Of a stretch of 64,000 nt of DNA, positions 17,442 to 26,889 are shown one piece after another. Under the pieces are notes generated by a model, which was not told where the DNA came from, made no database searches, and saw nothing but the letters and a program-made list of their open reading frames with translations. The translations under genes were made by a program, and so were the position numbers. The DNA lies in NCBI GenBank assembly GCA_963775805.1, contig CAVZKG010000001.1, forward strand, positions 682,001 through 746,000, read 5' to 3'. This DNA is from JAFAMB01 sp963775805. Its GTDB lineage: Bacteria; Verrucomicrobiota; Verrucomicrobiia; Chthoniobacterales; JAFAMB01. Position 1 is the first letter of the stretch, and every line of letters begins with the position of its first letter.

Positions 17442-17471
17442 CAATGTAGGATGGGCGTCTCGCCTGTCCGA
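17442..17471 (+). repeat. Short dispersed repeat fragment (GGCGTCTCGCCTGT type)
   Basis: AATGTAGGATGGGCGTCTCGCCTGT combines pieces of the element better preserved at 47101: AATGTAGGA and GGCGTCYCGCCTGT, with the middle missing. Confidence 0.45.
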
Positions 17472-17573
17472 AGAGAGGGAACGGGCATGATCTGCGTATG
17501 CGCTAGGTTAAATCAAAATGTTCGTGTGGATATTCCGAGTATCGCGCCCGAAATTTTCCTCTGTTAGTATCTT

Positions 17574-17579
17574 TATAAT
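17574..17579 (+). promoter_or_regulatory. -10 element TATAAT, probably leaderless transcript
   Basis: A perfect TATAAT ends nine bases before the ATG of the hydrolase gene (and six before an in-frame GTG). There is no room for a Shine-Dalgarno, so the mRNA is predicted to begin at or next to the start codon. No good -35 is visible. Confidence 0.5.
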
Positions 17580-17588
17580 GTATCTGTG

Positions 17589-18485
17589 ATGACAAACAAA
17601 AACGTTTTCGGAGTCTATCCATTTCAAGTCGGGACCCAGGAAGCTTGGGTGTTGCATGACGGCTTCATCTGGGGCGATCCAGTTCAACAATTCGCCGTCG
17701 ACATACAGGATACGGAGATTGCCGCGCTCTTCGAACCGTACTTTCTGAATCCGCAGCGCATTCAGTTGGGGATGAATCCAATGCTGTTCCGCTGGGGATC
17801 CGATCTGATCCTTGTCGATACCGGGATAGGATCCGTTGTCGGCGACCCGATCGGACTTCTCGACAAGCGATTGAGCGCTCTCGGCATTGAGCCGGAAGAA
17901 ATCAATGTCGTACTGCTCACCCACTTGCATGTGGATCACCTCGGCGGGTCACTGGATAGAGCGACCAGGAAATCGAGGTTTCCCAAAGCTCGTCTATTCA
18001 TCTCGCAGGCTGAGATCGATTTCTGGCAAACGCCGAATCCCGACATCAGCGAGCTCCGGGATGTACCATCGGAGCTAATTGATCTCACGATTAGCTGTGC
18101 ACACGACACGCTCGAGATTTTGGCAAATCAGATTGAACCGTTTGCACCTGAGACGGAACTCTTGCCCGGAGTAGAAAGCTTTTCACTACCGGGGCACACA
18201 CCCGGGCAAAGTGGATATCTATTCCGGTCCGGAGATTCGCGATTCATGGCTACTGCCGATGCAATGCATGATCCGGTCCTGCACGTACAACATCCTGAAT
18301 GGACGAGCATGGGAGATGCTCGCCGACAGCAAACCGTTCAAACACGCCGGCAGCTTCTAGCAAGATTGGCCGACGAAAAGCTCCGGTTCCAGGCCTTTCA
18401 TTTCCCGTTTCCAGGGATCGGCCACATTCGCAGAAACGGACCCGACCGATTCGAATATGTCCCTGAACGCTGGATCTGGCTATGA
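17589..18485 (+). CDS. Metallo-beta-lactamase-fold hydrolase
   Basis: 298 residues. Metal-binding motif LLTHLHVDHLGG (HxHxDH), a second histidine in SFSLPGHTPGQSGYLF, the bridging Asp in FMATADAMHD and a final His in FQAFHFPFPG make a complete dinuclear site. The overall pattern fits the AHL-lactonase / quorum-quenching-like and MBL-fold hydrolase group, but substrate specificity cannot be inferred. No signal peptide, so cytosolic. An in-frame GTG lies one codon upstream. Confidence 0.88.
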   Translation: MTNKNVFGVYPFQVGTQEAWVLHDGFIWGDPVQQFAVDIQDTEIAALFEPYFLNPQRIQLGMNPMLFRWGSDLILVDTGIGSVVGDPIGLLDKRLSALGIEPEEINVVLLTHLHVDHLGGSLDRATRKSRFPKARLFISQAEIDFWQTPNPDISELRDVPSELIDLTISCAHDTLEILANQIEPFAPETELLPGVESFSLPGHTPGQSGYLFRSGDSRFMATADAMHDPVLHVQHPEWTSMGDARRQQTVQTRRQLLARLADEKLRFQAFHFPFPGIGHIRRNGPDRFEYVPERWIWL

Positions 18486-18490
18486 AATGA

Positions 18491-19240
18491 TCACGGTTTC
18501 AGATTGAGCGATTCCAGCGTGCGAATAGCGGCCTTGAGGAATTTCAACCGGGCGAACCATTTGTAATTCGCCTCAACGATCGTCCAGGGAGCATAGTCAG
18601 TCCCGGTTAGATCAAACATTTCCTCAGCCGCTGCGTTATGCTCATCCCATTTCCGTCGGTTGCGCCAGTCTTCTTCGGTGATCTTCCAATGTTTTAAGGG
18701 ATCAGCTTCGCGGCTCTTGAACCGACTCAGTTGCTCATCCTTGCTGATATGGAAATAAACTTTCAGGATCGCCGTTCCGTCCTCCGATAACACACGTTCG
18801 AATTCGTTAATTTCGCGATAGCCTCGCTTCCACTCGACCGCGCTCGCAAAACCTTCCACCCTCTCGACTAGCACCCGGCCATACCAGGAACGATCGAAGA
18901 TCGCGATCTGTCCGTACGGCGGCAACTTGCTCCAGAACCGCCAGAGATAGTGATGCTGGTATTCTTCCTGGGTCGGTTTGACGATCGAATAGACACGGAA
19001 GGTTCTGGGGTCCAGTTTCTCAACAAGGCGCTTGATTGCTCCCCCTTTTCCTGCGGCATCCGGCCCTTCCACGACAACCACGAAATTGTGCTTTGACTCA
19101 ATCAACGCCCGCTGCAGCATTAATAGCTTCAGCTGGTACTCTTTTACTTTGACCCTGTAGACCTCCTGATCGACCGATCTGTTTTGGTCCAACGCATCCA
19201 AAATGATTCGCCGCTTACTGACTTTCTCGTCTTTGCCCAT
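18491..19240 (-). CDS. ppk2: Polyphosphate kinase 2 family protein
   Basis: 249 residues of the PPK2 fold. Walker A GPDAAGKGGAIKRLVEKLDP, the lid/Walker B region IAIFDRSWYGRVLVERVEGF, then FHISKDEQLSRFKSREADPL and DWRNRRKWDEHNAAAEEM are all typical. PPK2 enzymes use polyphosphate to phosphorylate nucleotides (or the reverse); the class cannot be fixed here. It starts five bases after the Trm112-like gene and is probably translated from the same mRNA. Confidence 0.92.
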   Translation of the reverse strand: MGKDEKVSKRRIILDALDQNRSVDQEVYRVKVKEYQLKLLMLQRALIESKHNFVVVVEGPDAAGKGGAIKRLVEKLDPRTFRVYSIVKPTQEEYQHHYLWRFWSKLPPYGQIAIFDRSWYGRVLVERVEGFASAVEWKRGYREINEFERVLSEDGTAILKVYFHISKDEQLSRFKSREADPLKHWKITEEDWRNRRKWDEHNAAAEEMFDLTGTDYAPWTIVEANYKWFARLKFLKAAIRTLESLNLKP

Positions 19241-19245
19241 CGAAA

Positions 19246-19500
19246 TTACGGGTTATTCGGCCACTCAAATGCCTCACCAGCAACCAGGAATGGCAATCCA
19301 TTCCGGATCGGATAACAACTCTGTTCAGCGTCACAGATTAGCGACCCGTCGAGTTCCGAGTCGAGCGTCAATCCGTCGCGATTCCGAATTAGGCGCATCT
19401 TTATTCGGCGATTGATCTCAGTCAGTTCCCGGGGTTCTGCCAACCGCAGAGAGGCGCGGCTACCAGGTGAACACAAAAGTTCGAGAAGCGCTTCTTCCAT
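19246..19500 (-). CDS. Trm112/UPF0434-like small protein
   Basis: 84 residues. The pattern LLELLCSPGSRASLRL near the start and LICDAEQSCYPIRNGLPFLV near the end matches the Trm112-like zinc-ribbon family, in which single Cys pairs flank the central region. Here LLCSPGS has one Cys where C-P-x-C is usual, so metal binding may be lost. Trm112-like proteins are accessory subunits of methyltransferases. The gene precedes ppk2 with a five-base gap. Confidence 0.75.
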   Translation of the reverse strand: MEEALLELLCSPGSRASLRLAEPRELTEINRRIKMRLIRNRDGLTLDSELDGSLICDAEQSCYPIRNGLPFLVAGEAFEWPNNP

Positions 19501-19620
19501 CTCTGCGAAAAGAGGCGACCTGATTCGCTCCCTAACTCTCGAAAAGAGCCTGCGCTTTGTTACCGTTTTGTGAAATTTCCAAAGTCCTTCCGAGGCGGTC
19601 TATGAGCAGCTCTCCAGTGT

Positions 19621-19656
19621 GATAATCTCACGAACACTTTGGCTCGTGAGATTATC
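19621..19656. repeat. Perfect 13-base inverted repeat downstream of moeB
   Basis: GATAATCTCACGA (19621-19633) and TCGTGAGATTATC (19644-19656) are exact complements around a 10-base loop. It lies 12 bases beyond the moeB stop, within the gap to the Trm112-like gene. It has no T-run on either side. It could be a factor-dependent terminator, a processing site, or a REP/miniature element. Confidence 0.8.
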
Positions 19657-19668
19657 GGACTTGGTGCA

Positions 19669-20859
19669 CTAATACTTCGGAACGGTCGGGTCGACATCGT
19701 CCGACCAAGCCGTAATTCCGCCTTCGAGATTGTTCAGTTTGCGGAATCCGGCCTCCTTAAGAATTCGCAGGGCTTTTGCACTTCGACCGCCGCTCTTACA
19801 CTGGAGAACGATGTCGTCGGCGCTGTCCAACTCGCTCAACCGGGCAGGCAAGTCACCGAGTGGAATCAACTTTGACCCAGGGATATGAGCGATTTCGTAC
19901 TCGAACGGTTCCCTTACATCCACGAGTACAAACTGGTCGTGTTGATCGATTTTCTTTTTAAGCTCCGTTGCCGTAATCGTTGGAACTTCCAGCTCCTTCG
20001 CCGCTTCTTCGTCGGCCTGCGGGATTCCGCAAAACTGGTCGTAATCGATCAATTCATGAATGGTTGGATGATCCCCACAAATTGGGCAATTCGGATCCCT
20101 GCGAATCTTGAACTCTTTAAATCGGAGTTTCAGTGCATCGAAGCTTACAAGGCGCCCGATCAATGAATCGCCAATACCGACGATTAATTTGATCGCTTCG
20201 ATCGCCTGCATGACACCAATCATCCCCGGCAAAACACCGAGCACACCCCCTTCAGCACAACTGGGAACCATCCCCGGTGGCGGCGGCTCCGGGAACATAC
20301 ACCGGTAACAGGGCCCTCCGAGATGCGGTGCGAAAACGGTGCACTGACCATCGAAGCGGAAAATCGACCCATAGATGTTCGGCTTTTTTGTCAAAACGCA
20401 GACATCATTCGAAAGATACCGGGTCGGAAAGTTGTCGGTTCCGTCGATGACGATGTCATAATCTTTGACAACCTCCATCGCGTTCTCGCTTCGAAACAGC
20501 ATGTCGTATAGATCGACCTGAACGTTTGGATTGACTGCTTTGAGTCTGTCCTTGGCGGAATTTAACTTCTTGCGGCCGACGTCATCTGTACCGTGGAGAA
20601 TCTGGCGATGCAGATTTGAGAAATCGACGACATCAAAATCGACGAGGCCTATGCGGCCAACACCGGCAGCGGCGAGATAAAGGGCAATCGGAGAACCTAA
20701 CCCACCTGTCCCGATGCACAGGACGCTGGAGGCTTTGATACGTTTTTGCCCGTCGAGCGTCACTTCCGGCATGATGAGATGTCGCGAATATCGGGCGATC
20801 TCATCGTTGCTAAAATCAATGCTTTTTAGCCGGTCTTCTGAAATGATGCTGTTCGGCAT
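19669..20859 (-). CDS. moeB: MoeB/ThiF-type adenylyltransferase with C-terminal rhodanese domain
   Basis: 396 residues. Residues 1-270 form the E1-like adenylating domain: VLCIGTGGLGSPIALYLAAAGVGRIG (ATP loop; GxGGLG), DGTDNFPTRYLSND, and zinc-binding pairs in CYRCMFPEP and CPICGD. The C-terminal 110 residues form a rhodanese domain (FVLVDVREPFEYEIAHIPGS; active-site loop VLQCKSGGRSAKALRI). The fusion (MoeZ/MOCS3 type) adenylates and sulfurates ubiquitin-like sulfur carriers such as MoaD, ThiS or CysO. No carrier-protein gene is adjacent. Confidence 0.93.
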   Translation of the reverse strand: MPNSIISEDRLKSIDFSNDEIARYSRHLIMPEVTLDGQKRIKASSVLCIGTGGLGSPIALYLAAAGVGRIGLVDFDVVDFSNLHRQILHGTDDVGRKKLNSAKDRLKAVNPNVQVDLYDMLFRSENAMEVVKDYDIVIDGTDNFPTRYLSNDVCVLTKKPNIYGSIFRFDGQCTVFAPHLGGPCYRCMFPEPPPPGMVPSCAEGGVLGVLPGMIGVMQAIEAIKLIVGIGDSLIGRLVSFDALKLRFKEFKIRRDPNCPICGDHPTIHELIDYDQFCGIPQADEEAAKELEVPTITATELKKKIDQHDQFVLVDVREPFEYEIAHIPGSKLIPLGDLPARLSELDSADDIVLQCKSGGRSAKALRILKEAGFRKLNNLEGGITAWSDDVDPTVPKY

Positions 20860-21020
20860 AATTAAAAGGGCTGCAAAATAAACAGGGGTTTTAAAAAATG
20901 CAACGCCAAGTCAATATGGGAGCCGCTGCCTACATTAAAACGCTGGGCACAGACTCCTTTGGAAAAACAGCCGACTGACTTCTGGCCAAGGTCGTGTTAT
21001 TTCGGGAAAAGACACGCGAT

Positions 21021-23654
21021 ATGAACCAAGAACTTCAGCGGCTCGAGGAAGATCAAGCTAGAACTAAAAATTGGAAGCGATGGGGACCTTACCTTTCGGA
21101 ACGTCAATGGGCGACGGTTCGAGAGGATTACTCGGCGGGGGGAAATCCGTGGGAATATTTTCCGCACGATCATTCTCGAAGCCGCGCCTATCGCTGGGGC
21201 GAAGATGGATTGATGGGAATCACTGACCGTCAATGCCGACTCTGTTTTGCCCTGGCACTCTGGAACGGGCGCGACGCGATTCTCAAAGAGCGGTTGTTCG
21301 GGTTAACCGGACCCGAGGGCAACCACGGCGAAGATGTCAAAGAATGCTATTTCTACCTCGATTCCTCCCCCACCCATTCTTACCTAAAAGCGCTCTACAA
21401 ATATCCGCAAGCTGCGTTTCCCTACGACCACCTGGTCTCTGTCAATCGAGGCCGTGGACTGGATCTTCCTGAGTATGAGCTCATTGATACAGGGGTTTTT
21501 GGTGAGAACCGCTATTTTGACGTGTTCGCCGAGTACGCGAAACAGGGACCGAACGATATCCACATTCGCGTAACCGTTACCAATGTGGCCGATGAATCGG
21601 CCGAGATCGTTGTACTGCCTACCCTCTGGTTCCGGAATGTCTGGACTTGGGGATGTTCGCACGAGGGTTGCGCAACCAAACCGGACATTCATCGCGATAC
21701 CGATGGCCGGATTCAGACCCAGCACGAATCACTCGATCCGATGTATTTTTTCTATGAACCGACCGAAGAATTCCTGTTCACAGAAAATGAAACAAACGCT
21801 CAGCGGCTCTACGGTCTGAAAAACAGTTCAAACTACGTAAAAGACTCTTTTCATACCTACGTCGTATCGGACGACAAATCAGCGACCAATCCGAAGATGC
21901 AGGGCACAAAGGTCGCCCCGGTCTATCGCTTGGCGCTCGGTCCGAAACAGACGCGATCGATCCTTCTTCGGCTGGTCTCCGTGAAAGAATGGGACGGTAA
22001 ACCGCAGGCCGACCTCGCTGTATTCGACACCAGAAAAAGCGAGACCGACCAATACTATGAAGAACTCCTGGGCGGCCTCGACGCCGATCGAATGAACGTT
22101 GCGAGACAGGCTGGCGCAGGTCTTCTCTGGAGTAAGCAATTTTATAATTACATCGTGAAGGATTGGCTGGTGGGCGATGTGAACGAGCCCAAGCCACCTG
22201 ACAGCCGATGGTCGGGACGGAATCGGGATTGGTTACATGTCTACAGCCGCGACGTAATATCGATGCCGGACAAATGGGAATACCCTTGGTTTGCGGCCTG
22301 GGACCTCGCATTTCACATGCTGCCATTCTCGCACCTGGATCCAGATTTCGCTAAGCAGCAGCTAGAGCTGTTTCTGCGGGAGTGGTACATGCACCCTAAC
22401 GGACAGCTCACGGCATACGAGTTCGCATTTGACGATGTTAATCCGCCCGTGCACGCATGGGCTGCCTGGCGTGTTTACAAGATCAGCGGTCCACGCGGGT
22501 CGCGTGATATCAATTTTCTCGAAAGTGTCTTCCATAAATTGCTGTTAAATTTCACTTGGTGGGTCAACCGGAAGGACACCGAGGGAAACAACATTTTTTC
22601 GGGCGGTTTTCTCGGCCTGGATAACATTGGAGTATTCGATCGGTCAAAACCACTGCCCACAGGCGGCTATTTGCAGCAAGCCGACGGCACGGCGTGGATG
22701 GGCTTTTACTGCCTCACGATGTTGTCGATGGCTCTCGAATTGGCACAAACCAGACCGGCCTACGAAGATATGGCATCGAAGTTTTTCGAGCATTTCATCG
22801 CTATTTGCGAATCGACGAATCAGCTTGGCGGTACCGGTCTCTGGGACGAAGAAGATGGATTCTACTATGACCAATTGAAAATCGATGGAAGAACCATTCC
22901 GCTGCGCACCCGGTCTCTGGTTGGATTGCTTCCGCTCGTGGCAGTCGAAATTCTCGCAGAAGAACAGATCGAGCAGTTCAAAGGGTTTCGGAGCCGGATG
23001 GAATGGTTTCTGGAATACAGAAAAGACCTTGCAAAGCTGATTTCCATCGACACCAAATCGGGCCATAAACATCGTCTTCTGGCGGTCCCGACAAAGGAAC
23101 GGCTTTGCAGAATGTTGAAATATCTTCTGGATGAGGGCGAATTCCTTTCTCCTTACGGAATCCGTTCCCTTTCCAAAATTCACCTTTCAAAACCGTACGT
23201 TTTTCGAGCAGACGGCCGCGATTATCGGGTCGATTACGTTCCCGGAGAAGGCAACACCCATCTGTTCGGCGGGAACTCAAATTGGCGAGGGCCAATCTGG
23301 TTTCCGATCAACTATCTGATCGTTGAAGCGCTGGAACGCTACTACCATTTCTACGGAGATGACCTCAAAGTCGAGTGTCCCACCGGGTCCGGTAACTTTA
23401 TGAATCTTCAGAAAGTCGCCGACGAGATCGCTCGCCGGTTGATCAGTCTGTTCCTTCGCGATAATGATGGCAAAAGGCCTTGTCACGGACAAATTGGCCA
23501 ATACGGTTCGGACCCGAATTGGAAGGACCTTGTCCTTTTCTATGAATATTTCCACGGCGAGACCGGCCGAGGCTGCGGAGCAAGCCATCAAACCGGCTGG
23601 ACCGGAATCGTTGCTAGAATGCTGAGAGCACATCCGCGCGTCCCGAATGCCTAG
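21021..23654 (+). CDS. GH63-type (MGH-like) glucosidase
   Basis: 877 residues starting MNQELQRLEEDQARTKNWKR. No signal peptide, so cytosolic. Family features are RQWATVREDYSAGGNPWEYF, WGEDGLMGITDRQCRLCFAL, an (alpha/alpha)6-barrel region with EYPWFAAWDLAFHMLPFSHL, and GGNSNWRGPIWFPINYLIVE; conserved acidic residues (WDLAFH Asp, late Glu in LVLFYEYF region) are candidate catalytic groups. This is the bacterial glucosidase group related to GH63 processing glucosidase and mannosylglycerate hydrolase. Substrate uncertain (a trehalose- or kojibiose-like glucoside is possible). The frame is open to 20994, but the ATG at 21021 precedes the conserved start. Confidence 0.85.
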   Translation: MNQELQRLEEDQARTKNWKRWGPYLSERQWATVREDYSAGGNPWEYFPHDHSRSRAYRWGEDGLMGITDRQCRLCFALALWNGRDAILKERLFGLTGPEGNHGEDVKECYFYLDSSPTHSYLKALYKYPQAAFPYDHLVSVNRGRGLDLPEYELIDTGVFGENRYFDVFAEYAKQGPNDIHIRVTVTNVADESAEIVVLPTLWFRNVWTWGCSHEGCATKPDIHRDTDGRIQTQHESLDPMYFFYEPTEEFLFTENETNAQRLYGLKNSSNYVKDSFHTYVVSDDKSATNPKMQGTKVAPVYRLALGPKQTRSILLRLVSVKEWDGKPQADLAVFDTRKSETDQYYEELLGGLDADRMNVARQAGAGLLWSKQFYNYIVKDWLVGDVNEPKPPDSRWSGRNRDWLHVYSRDVISMPDKWEYPWFAAWDLAFHMLPFSHLDPDFAKQQLELFLREWYMHPNGQLTAYEFAFDDVNPPVHAWAAWRVYKISGPRGSRDINFLESVFHKLLLNFTWWVNRKDTEGNNIFSGGFLGLDNIGVFDRSKPLPTGGYLQQADGTAWMGFYCLTMLSMALELAQTRPAYEDMASKFFEHFIAICESTNQLGGTGLWDEEDGFYYDQLKIDGRTIPLRTRSLVGLLPLVAVEILAEEQIEQFKGFRSRMEWFLEYRKDLAKLISIDTKSGHKHRLLAVPTKERLCRMLKYLLDEGEFLSPYGIRSLSKIHLSKPYVFRADGRDYRVDYVPGEGNTHLFGGNSNWRGPIWFPINYLIVEALERYYHFYGDDLKVECPTGSGNFMNLQKVADEIARRLISLFLRDNDGKRPCHGQIGQYGSDPNWKDLVLFYEYFHGETGRGCGASHQTGWTGIVARMLRAHPRVPNA

Positions 23655-23734
23655 CTCGAGAATCACACAACCCACAGCATTTGTATAACCCGGCGTTGAC
23701 GAGCTGCCGAACAAGCGGCTCGAGTGTATGTATC

Positions 23735-24382
23735 ATGATTGTCCTCGAATCAATTTTTGTTGGACAGCCACGAACCTGCTCGGACGAAAACGGGGAATGG
23801 GAATCCGCAATCTTTAAGGAGCCGGTCTGGGGCTCGATCAAACTTGGCTTGAGAGGGCTAGCCGGAGACGGGGTCGCGGATACGGTGAATCATGGAAGAC
23901 CGGGGCAGGCCGTTTGTATCGAGCCGGTTTATCATTACGACTATTGGAATGACCGATATCAATTGCAGCAGTCCTGGAAGAAACTCGGGCCTGGGAGTGT
24001 TGGGGAAAATTGGACGATTGCCGGTGCGGATGAATCAGCGATCCACGTTGGCGACATTTATGATGTCGGAAGCGCTAGAGTTCAGATAACCGGGCCCCGC
24101 GCACCCTGTTGGAAGCAGGAACGAAAGCTAAAACTCAAAGGCTTTTTGAAGGCCACAATCGAGACGTTGCGCACAGGGATGTATGCGCAAGTCATTACCC
24201 CCGGGACAGTTGCGCCCGGTGATTTCTTGATTCTGGAATCGCGCGCAAACCAATGGTTAACAGTCGATCTTGTAAACCAAGCCTATTTTCGGCCTGTAGA
24301 CGCGGCTCTCATTGCGCGTCTTCTTGACGCCCCGGAACTCGTGGACGGATGGAAGGAAATGCTTTCTCGAAGGATTTCGTAA
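23735..24382 (+). CDS. MOSC-domain protein (YiiM-like)
   Basis: 215 residues from MIVLESIFVGQPRTC. GLRGLAGDGVADTVNHGRPG and GPGSVGENWTIAGADESAIH through ARVQITGPRAPCWKQERKLK form the MOSC core, with the conserved Cys in PRAPCWK that binds the molybdenum cofactor sulfur. YiiM-type proteins reduce N-hydroxylated compounds using Moco. It belongs with the Moco-related genes of this window (modABC, moeB) by function, not by operon. Upstream codons from 23681 are not conserved in style. Confidence 0.88.
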   Translation: MIVLESIFVGQPRTCSDENGEWESAIFKEPVWGSIKLGLRGLAGDGVADTVNHGRPGQAVCIEPVYHYDYWNDRYQLQQSWKKLGPGSVGENWTIAGADESAIHVGDIYDVGSARVQITGPRAPCWKQERKLKLKGFLKATIETLRTGMYAQVITPGTVAPGDFLILESRANQWLTVDLVNQAYFRPVDAALIARLLDAPELVDGWKEMLSRRIS

Positions 24383-24423
24383 CCGGATTGCGAAAGCCTC
24401 AGTCGAAGTTATCCTGCGTCTCG

Positions 24424-26628
24424 ATGAAACTTTCGATCCTGGTTTTGAGCGCCGGTTTTCTGACAAATCTGCTACCGTTGCTTGCGGACGACGCTCCGCC
24501 AAAGGCGCCGATCCACCAAGTCGAAGACGAATACTGGGGTCAAAAAATTCAGGATCCATATCGTTGGCTTGAGAACGTTGACCACGATGCGGACGCCCAG
24601 AAGTGGCTTAAGGCACAGGCTGAATTTACAACAAGGACACTCGACTCGTTGCCAGGATACCAAAAACTGAAGGCGCGAGTGACAGAACTCGCAAATAGTG
24701 AACCGGCGACGGTTACGCATCCTAGGATCCTCGCGAACGGAAACCTGTTTTATCTGAAGAGCGGTGCAGGGCAAAACACAGCCAAGCTTTACTTTCGCAA
24801 ATCGGCCTCTGCCGATGAAGTGCTCCTGGTTGATCCGGATACATTTTCAAAGCAGGATGGTCGGCCCAGGGCGATCAATTTCTACGAACCATCTTGGGAT
24901 GGGTCTCATGTCGCGTATGGAATCTCGTCCCAAGGTTCAGAAGACGCATCGATACACATTCTCGACACCAGCACCGGTCGTGAATCGAATGAGATAATTC
25001 CTCGCTGTGAAGGGTCTGTGGTTTCCTGGCTACCCGATGGACGACATTTCCTCTACACGCAGCTCCAGGAACTTAAGCCTGGCCAGCCTGCGACGGACAA
25101 ATATCTGAACTCCAGCGCCAAGTTGCATGAAATCGGATCGGATGCCGCCAACGATCCGGTCTACCTGGCGTCAGGTTCCAATCCGACCGTCCAACTGGCA
25201 CCAGAGCAAGCCGGAGTAATTTTCCTGGTACCCGGCTGCAAGTTCTGTTTTGCGGCCGTGAACAACTTCGTCGAAAACGAGCTAAGGATCTACACTGCTC
25301 CGCTGGATGAGCTCGGACCGACGACAAAATGGGTACCGCTTTGTGATTTTGATGACCAGGTGACGGCGATTGGGATCTCCGGTTCCGATTTTTACTTCCT
25401 GACTCACAAAGAGGCGCCCCATTTCAAGATCCTTGCCCGCGCGTTCGAGGAGGGTCGACTCGGAGCGCCTCGCGTCGTGATTCCTGAGAGCGACAAGGTG
25501 ATTCAGGATATGATCTCCGCCAAAGACGGCGTCTATTTTACGGCATCGGACGGAGTCGATTGCCGGATGTACAAGATCGCTCCTGACGAATCGGGAGGAG
25601 CAAAAGAGATCGCGCTCCCTTATCAGGGATGGCCCAGCTTTTATGATCTGGAAGATCAATCGAGCGGCGACCTGCTGACTTCCGGCATGTTGGTTAATTT
25701 GTCGAGTTGGACACGCGCCTCAGCATTTTACAAATTCGACCCGGATCGAGGAGAAATGGTACCCCTCGCGTTGCAACCCGAGGGTCCGTACGATCACCCC
25801 GCGAACCTGGTATCTGAGGAATTAAAGGTAAAGAGTCACGACGGTACGCCGGTTCCGTTGTCTCTGATCGGTCTGAAGAATTTCAAAAAAGATGGGACGC
25901 ATCCCGTCTGGCTGCAGGGTTACGGAGCCTACGGCATCGTCGATGAACCGATTTATTCCCCATCGATGCTGGTCGAATTCGAGCATGGAATGTGGCAAGC
26001 CGTCGCCCATGTGAGAGGCGGCGGAGTTGGAGGGGATGCCTGGCATCGAGCCGGAATGAAGAGCACGAAATCCAACACCTGGAAGGACTTCATTGCCTGC
26101 GGGGAATACTTGATTCAGAGCGAGATTTCCGCCAAAGACAAGCTCGCCGCGGTGGGAGGCAGTGCCGGCGGAATCCTCATCGGAAGATCGGTGACAGAGC
26201 GTCCAGACCTTTTTGCTGTTGCCTGTCCAATCGTCGGTGCTTTGGACATGCTTCGTTTCGAACAGACGCCCAATGGCCCGCCAAACGTTCCTGAGTTCGG
26301 AACAATCAAAATAAAAGAGGAGTTCGAAGCACTCCGGGAAATGAGCACCTACGATCACATCGTCCCTGGAACCAAATACCCTGCTCTGCTCTTCTATCAC
26401 GGGTTCAACGACCCGCGGGTCCCGGTCTGGATGTCCGCCAAAACAGCCGCTCGCTTCCAGGCTGCAACAACAAGCGGCAAACCGGTTCTTCTAGATATCG
26501 ACTATGAAGGTGGTCACGGCATCGGTAACACCCGGGAGCAGCAGGTCCGGCGACGCACCGATATCCTCGCATTCATGCTCTGGCAATGCGGAGATCCGGC
26601 GTTCCAGCCCGTAAAGCCAAATTCGTAA
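24424..26628 (+). CDS. Prolyl oligopeptidase family serine peptidase (S9A), secreted
   Basis: 734 residues. Signal peptide MKLSILVLSAGFLTNLLPLL, then the N-terminal S9A segment DEYWGQKIQDPYRWLENVDH, a seven-bladed propeller, and the catalytic alpha/beta-hydrolase domain. The nucleophile is Ser in AVGGSAGGILIG, the acid is Asp in GFNDPRVPVW and the base is His in DYEGGHGIGN. It cleaves short proline-containing peptides, here in the periplasm. The open frame reaches upstream to 24349 but the signal peptide fixes the start. Confidence 0.93.
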   Translation: MKLSILVLSAGFLTNLLPLLADDAPPKAPIHQVEDEYWGQKIQDPYRWLENVDHDADAQKWLKAQAEFTTRTLDSLPGYQKLKARVTELANSEPATVTHPRILANGNLFYLKSGAGQNTAKLYFRKSASADEVLLVDPDTFSKQDGRPRAINFYEPSWDGSHVAYGISSQGSEDASIHILDTSTGRESNEIIPRCEGSVVSWLPDGRHFLYTQLQELKPGQPATDKYLNSSAKLHEIGSDAANDPVYLASGSNPTVQLAPEQAGVIFLVPGCKFCFAAVNNFVENELRIYTAPLDELGPTTKWVPLCDFDDQVTAIGISGSDFYFLTHKEAPHFKILARAFEEGRLGAPRVVIPESDKVIQDMISAKDGVYFTASDGVDCRMYKIAPDESGGAKEIALPYQGWPSFYDLEDQSSGDLLTSGMLVNLSSWTRASAFYKFDPDRGEMVPLALQPEGPYDHPANLVSEELKVKSHDGTPVPLSLIGLKNFKKDGTHPVWLQGYGAYGIVDEPIYSPSMLVEFEHGMWQAVAHVRGGGVGGDAWHRAGMKSTKSNTWKDFIACGEYLIQSEISAKDKLAAVGGSAGGILIGRSVTERPDLFAVACPIVGALDMLRFEQTPNGPPNVPEFGTIKIKEEFEALREMSTYDHIVPGTKYPALLFYHGFNDPRVPVWMSAKTAARFQAATTSGKPVLLDIDYEGGHGIGNTREQQVRRRTDILAFMLWQCGDPAFQPVKPNS

Positions 26629-26886
26629 GAAGAGTTGCGTACAGAATCGTCGATTTGTCCAACAACGCTGGAACGTCGCCAAGTACTTCGTGACCTCGGA
26701 AGGAGTAGTAGCCGACCACGCTCCAGGCGCGGATCAGTCAGCGAGTCCAAAAGTTAGTCAAGTAACAGCTGTAATTGAGAACGCCAACTCGATTGCACTA
26801 ATCGAGGAATTTTGAGACCTTACATCAAACAGAGGAATAGGTGGGCTTGGCGTGGTTATACCTAATTCCGTTGCCCGTGAAGCCTC
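26629..26886. other. Intergenic region without recognised features
   Basis: About 258 bases between the prolyl oligopeptidase and the FAD/Fe-S oxidoreductase. No ORF of interest, RNA or terminator was recognised. The promoter for the oxidoreductase is presumably here. Confidence 0.5.
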
Positions 26887-26889
26887 ATG

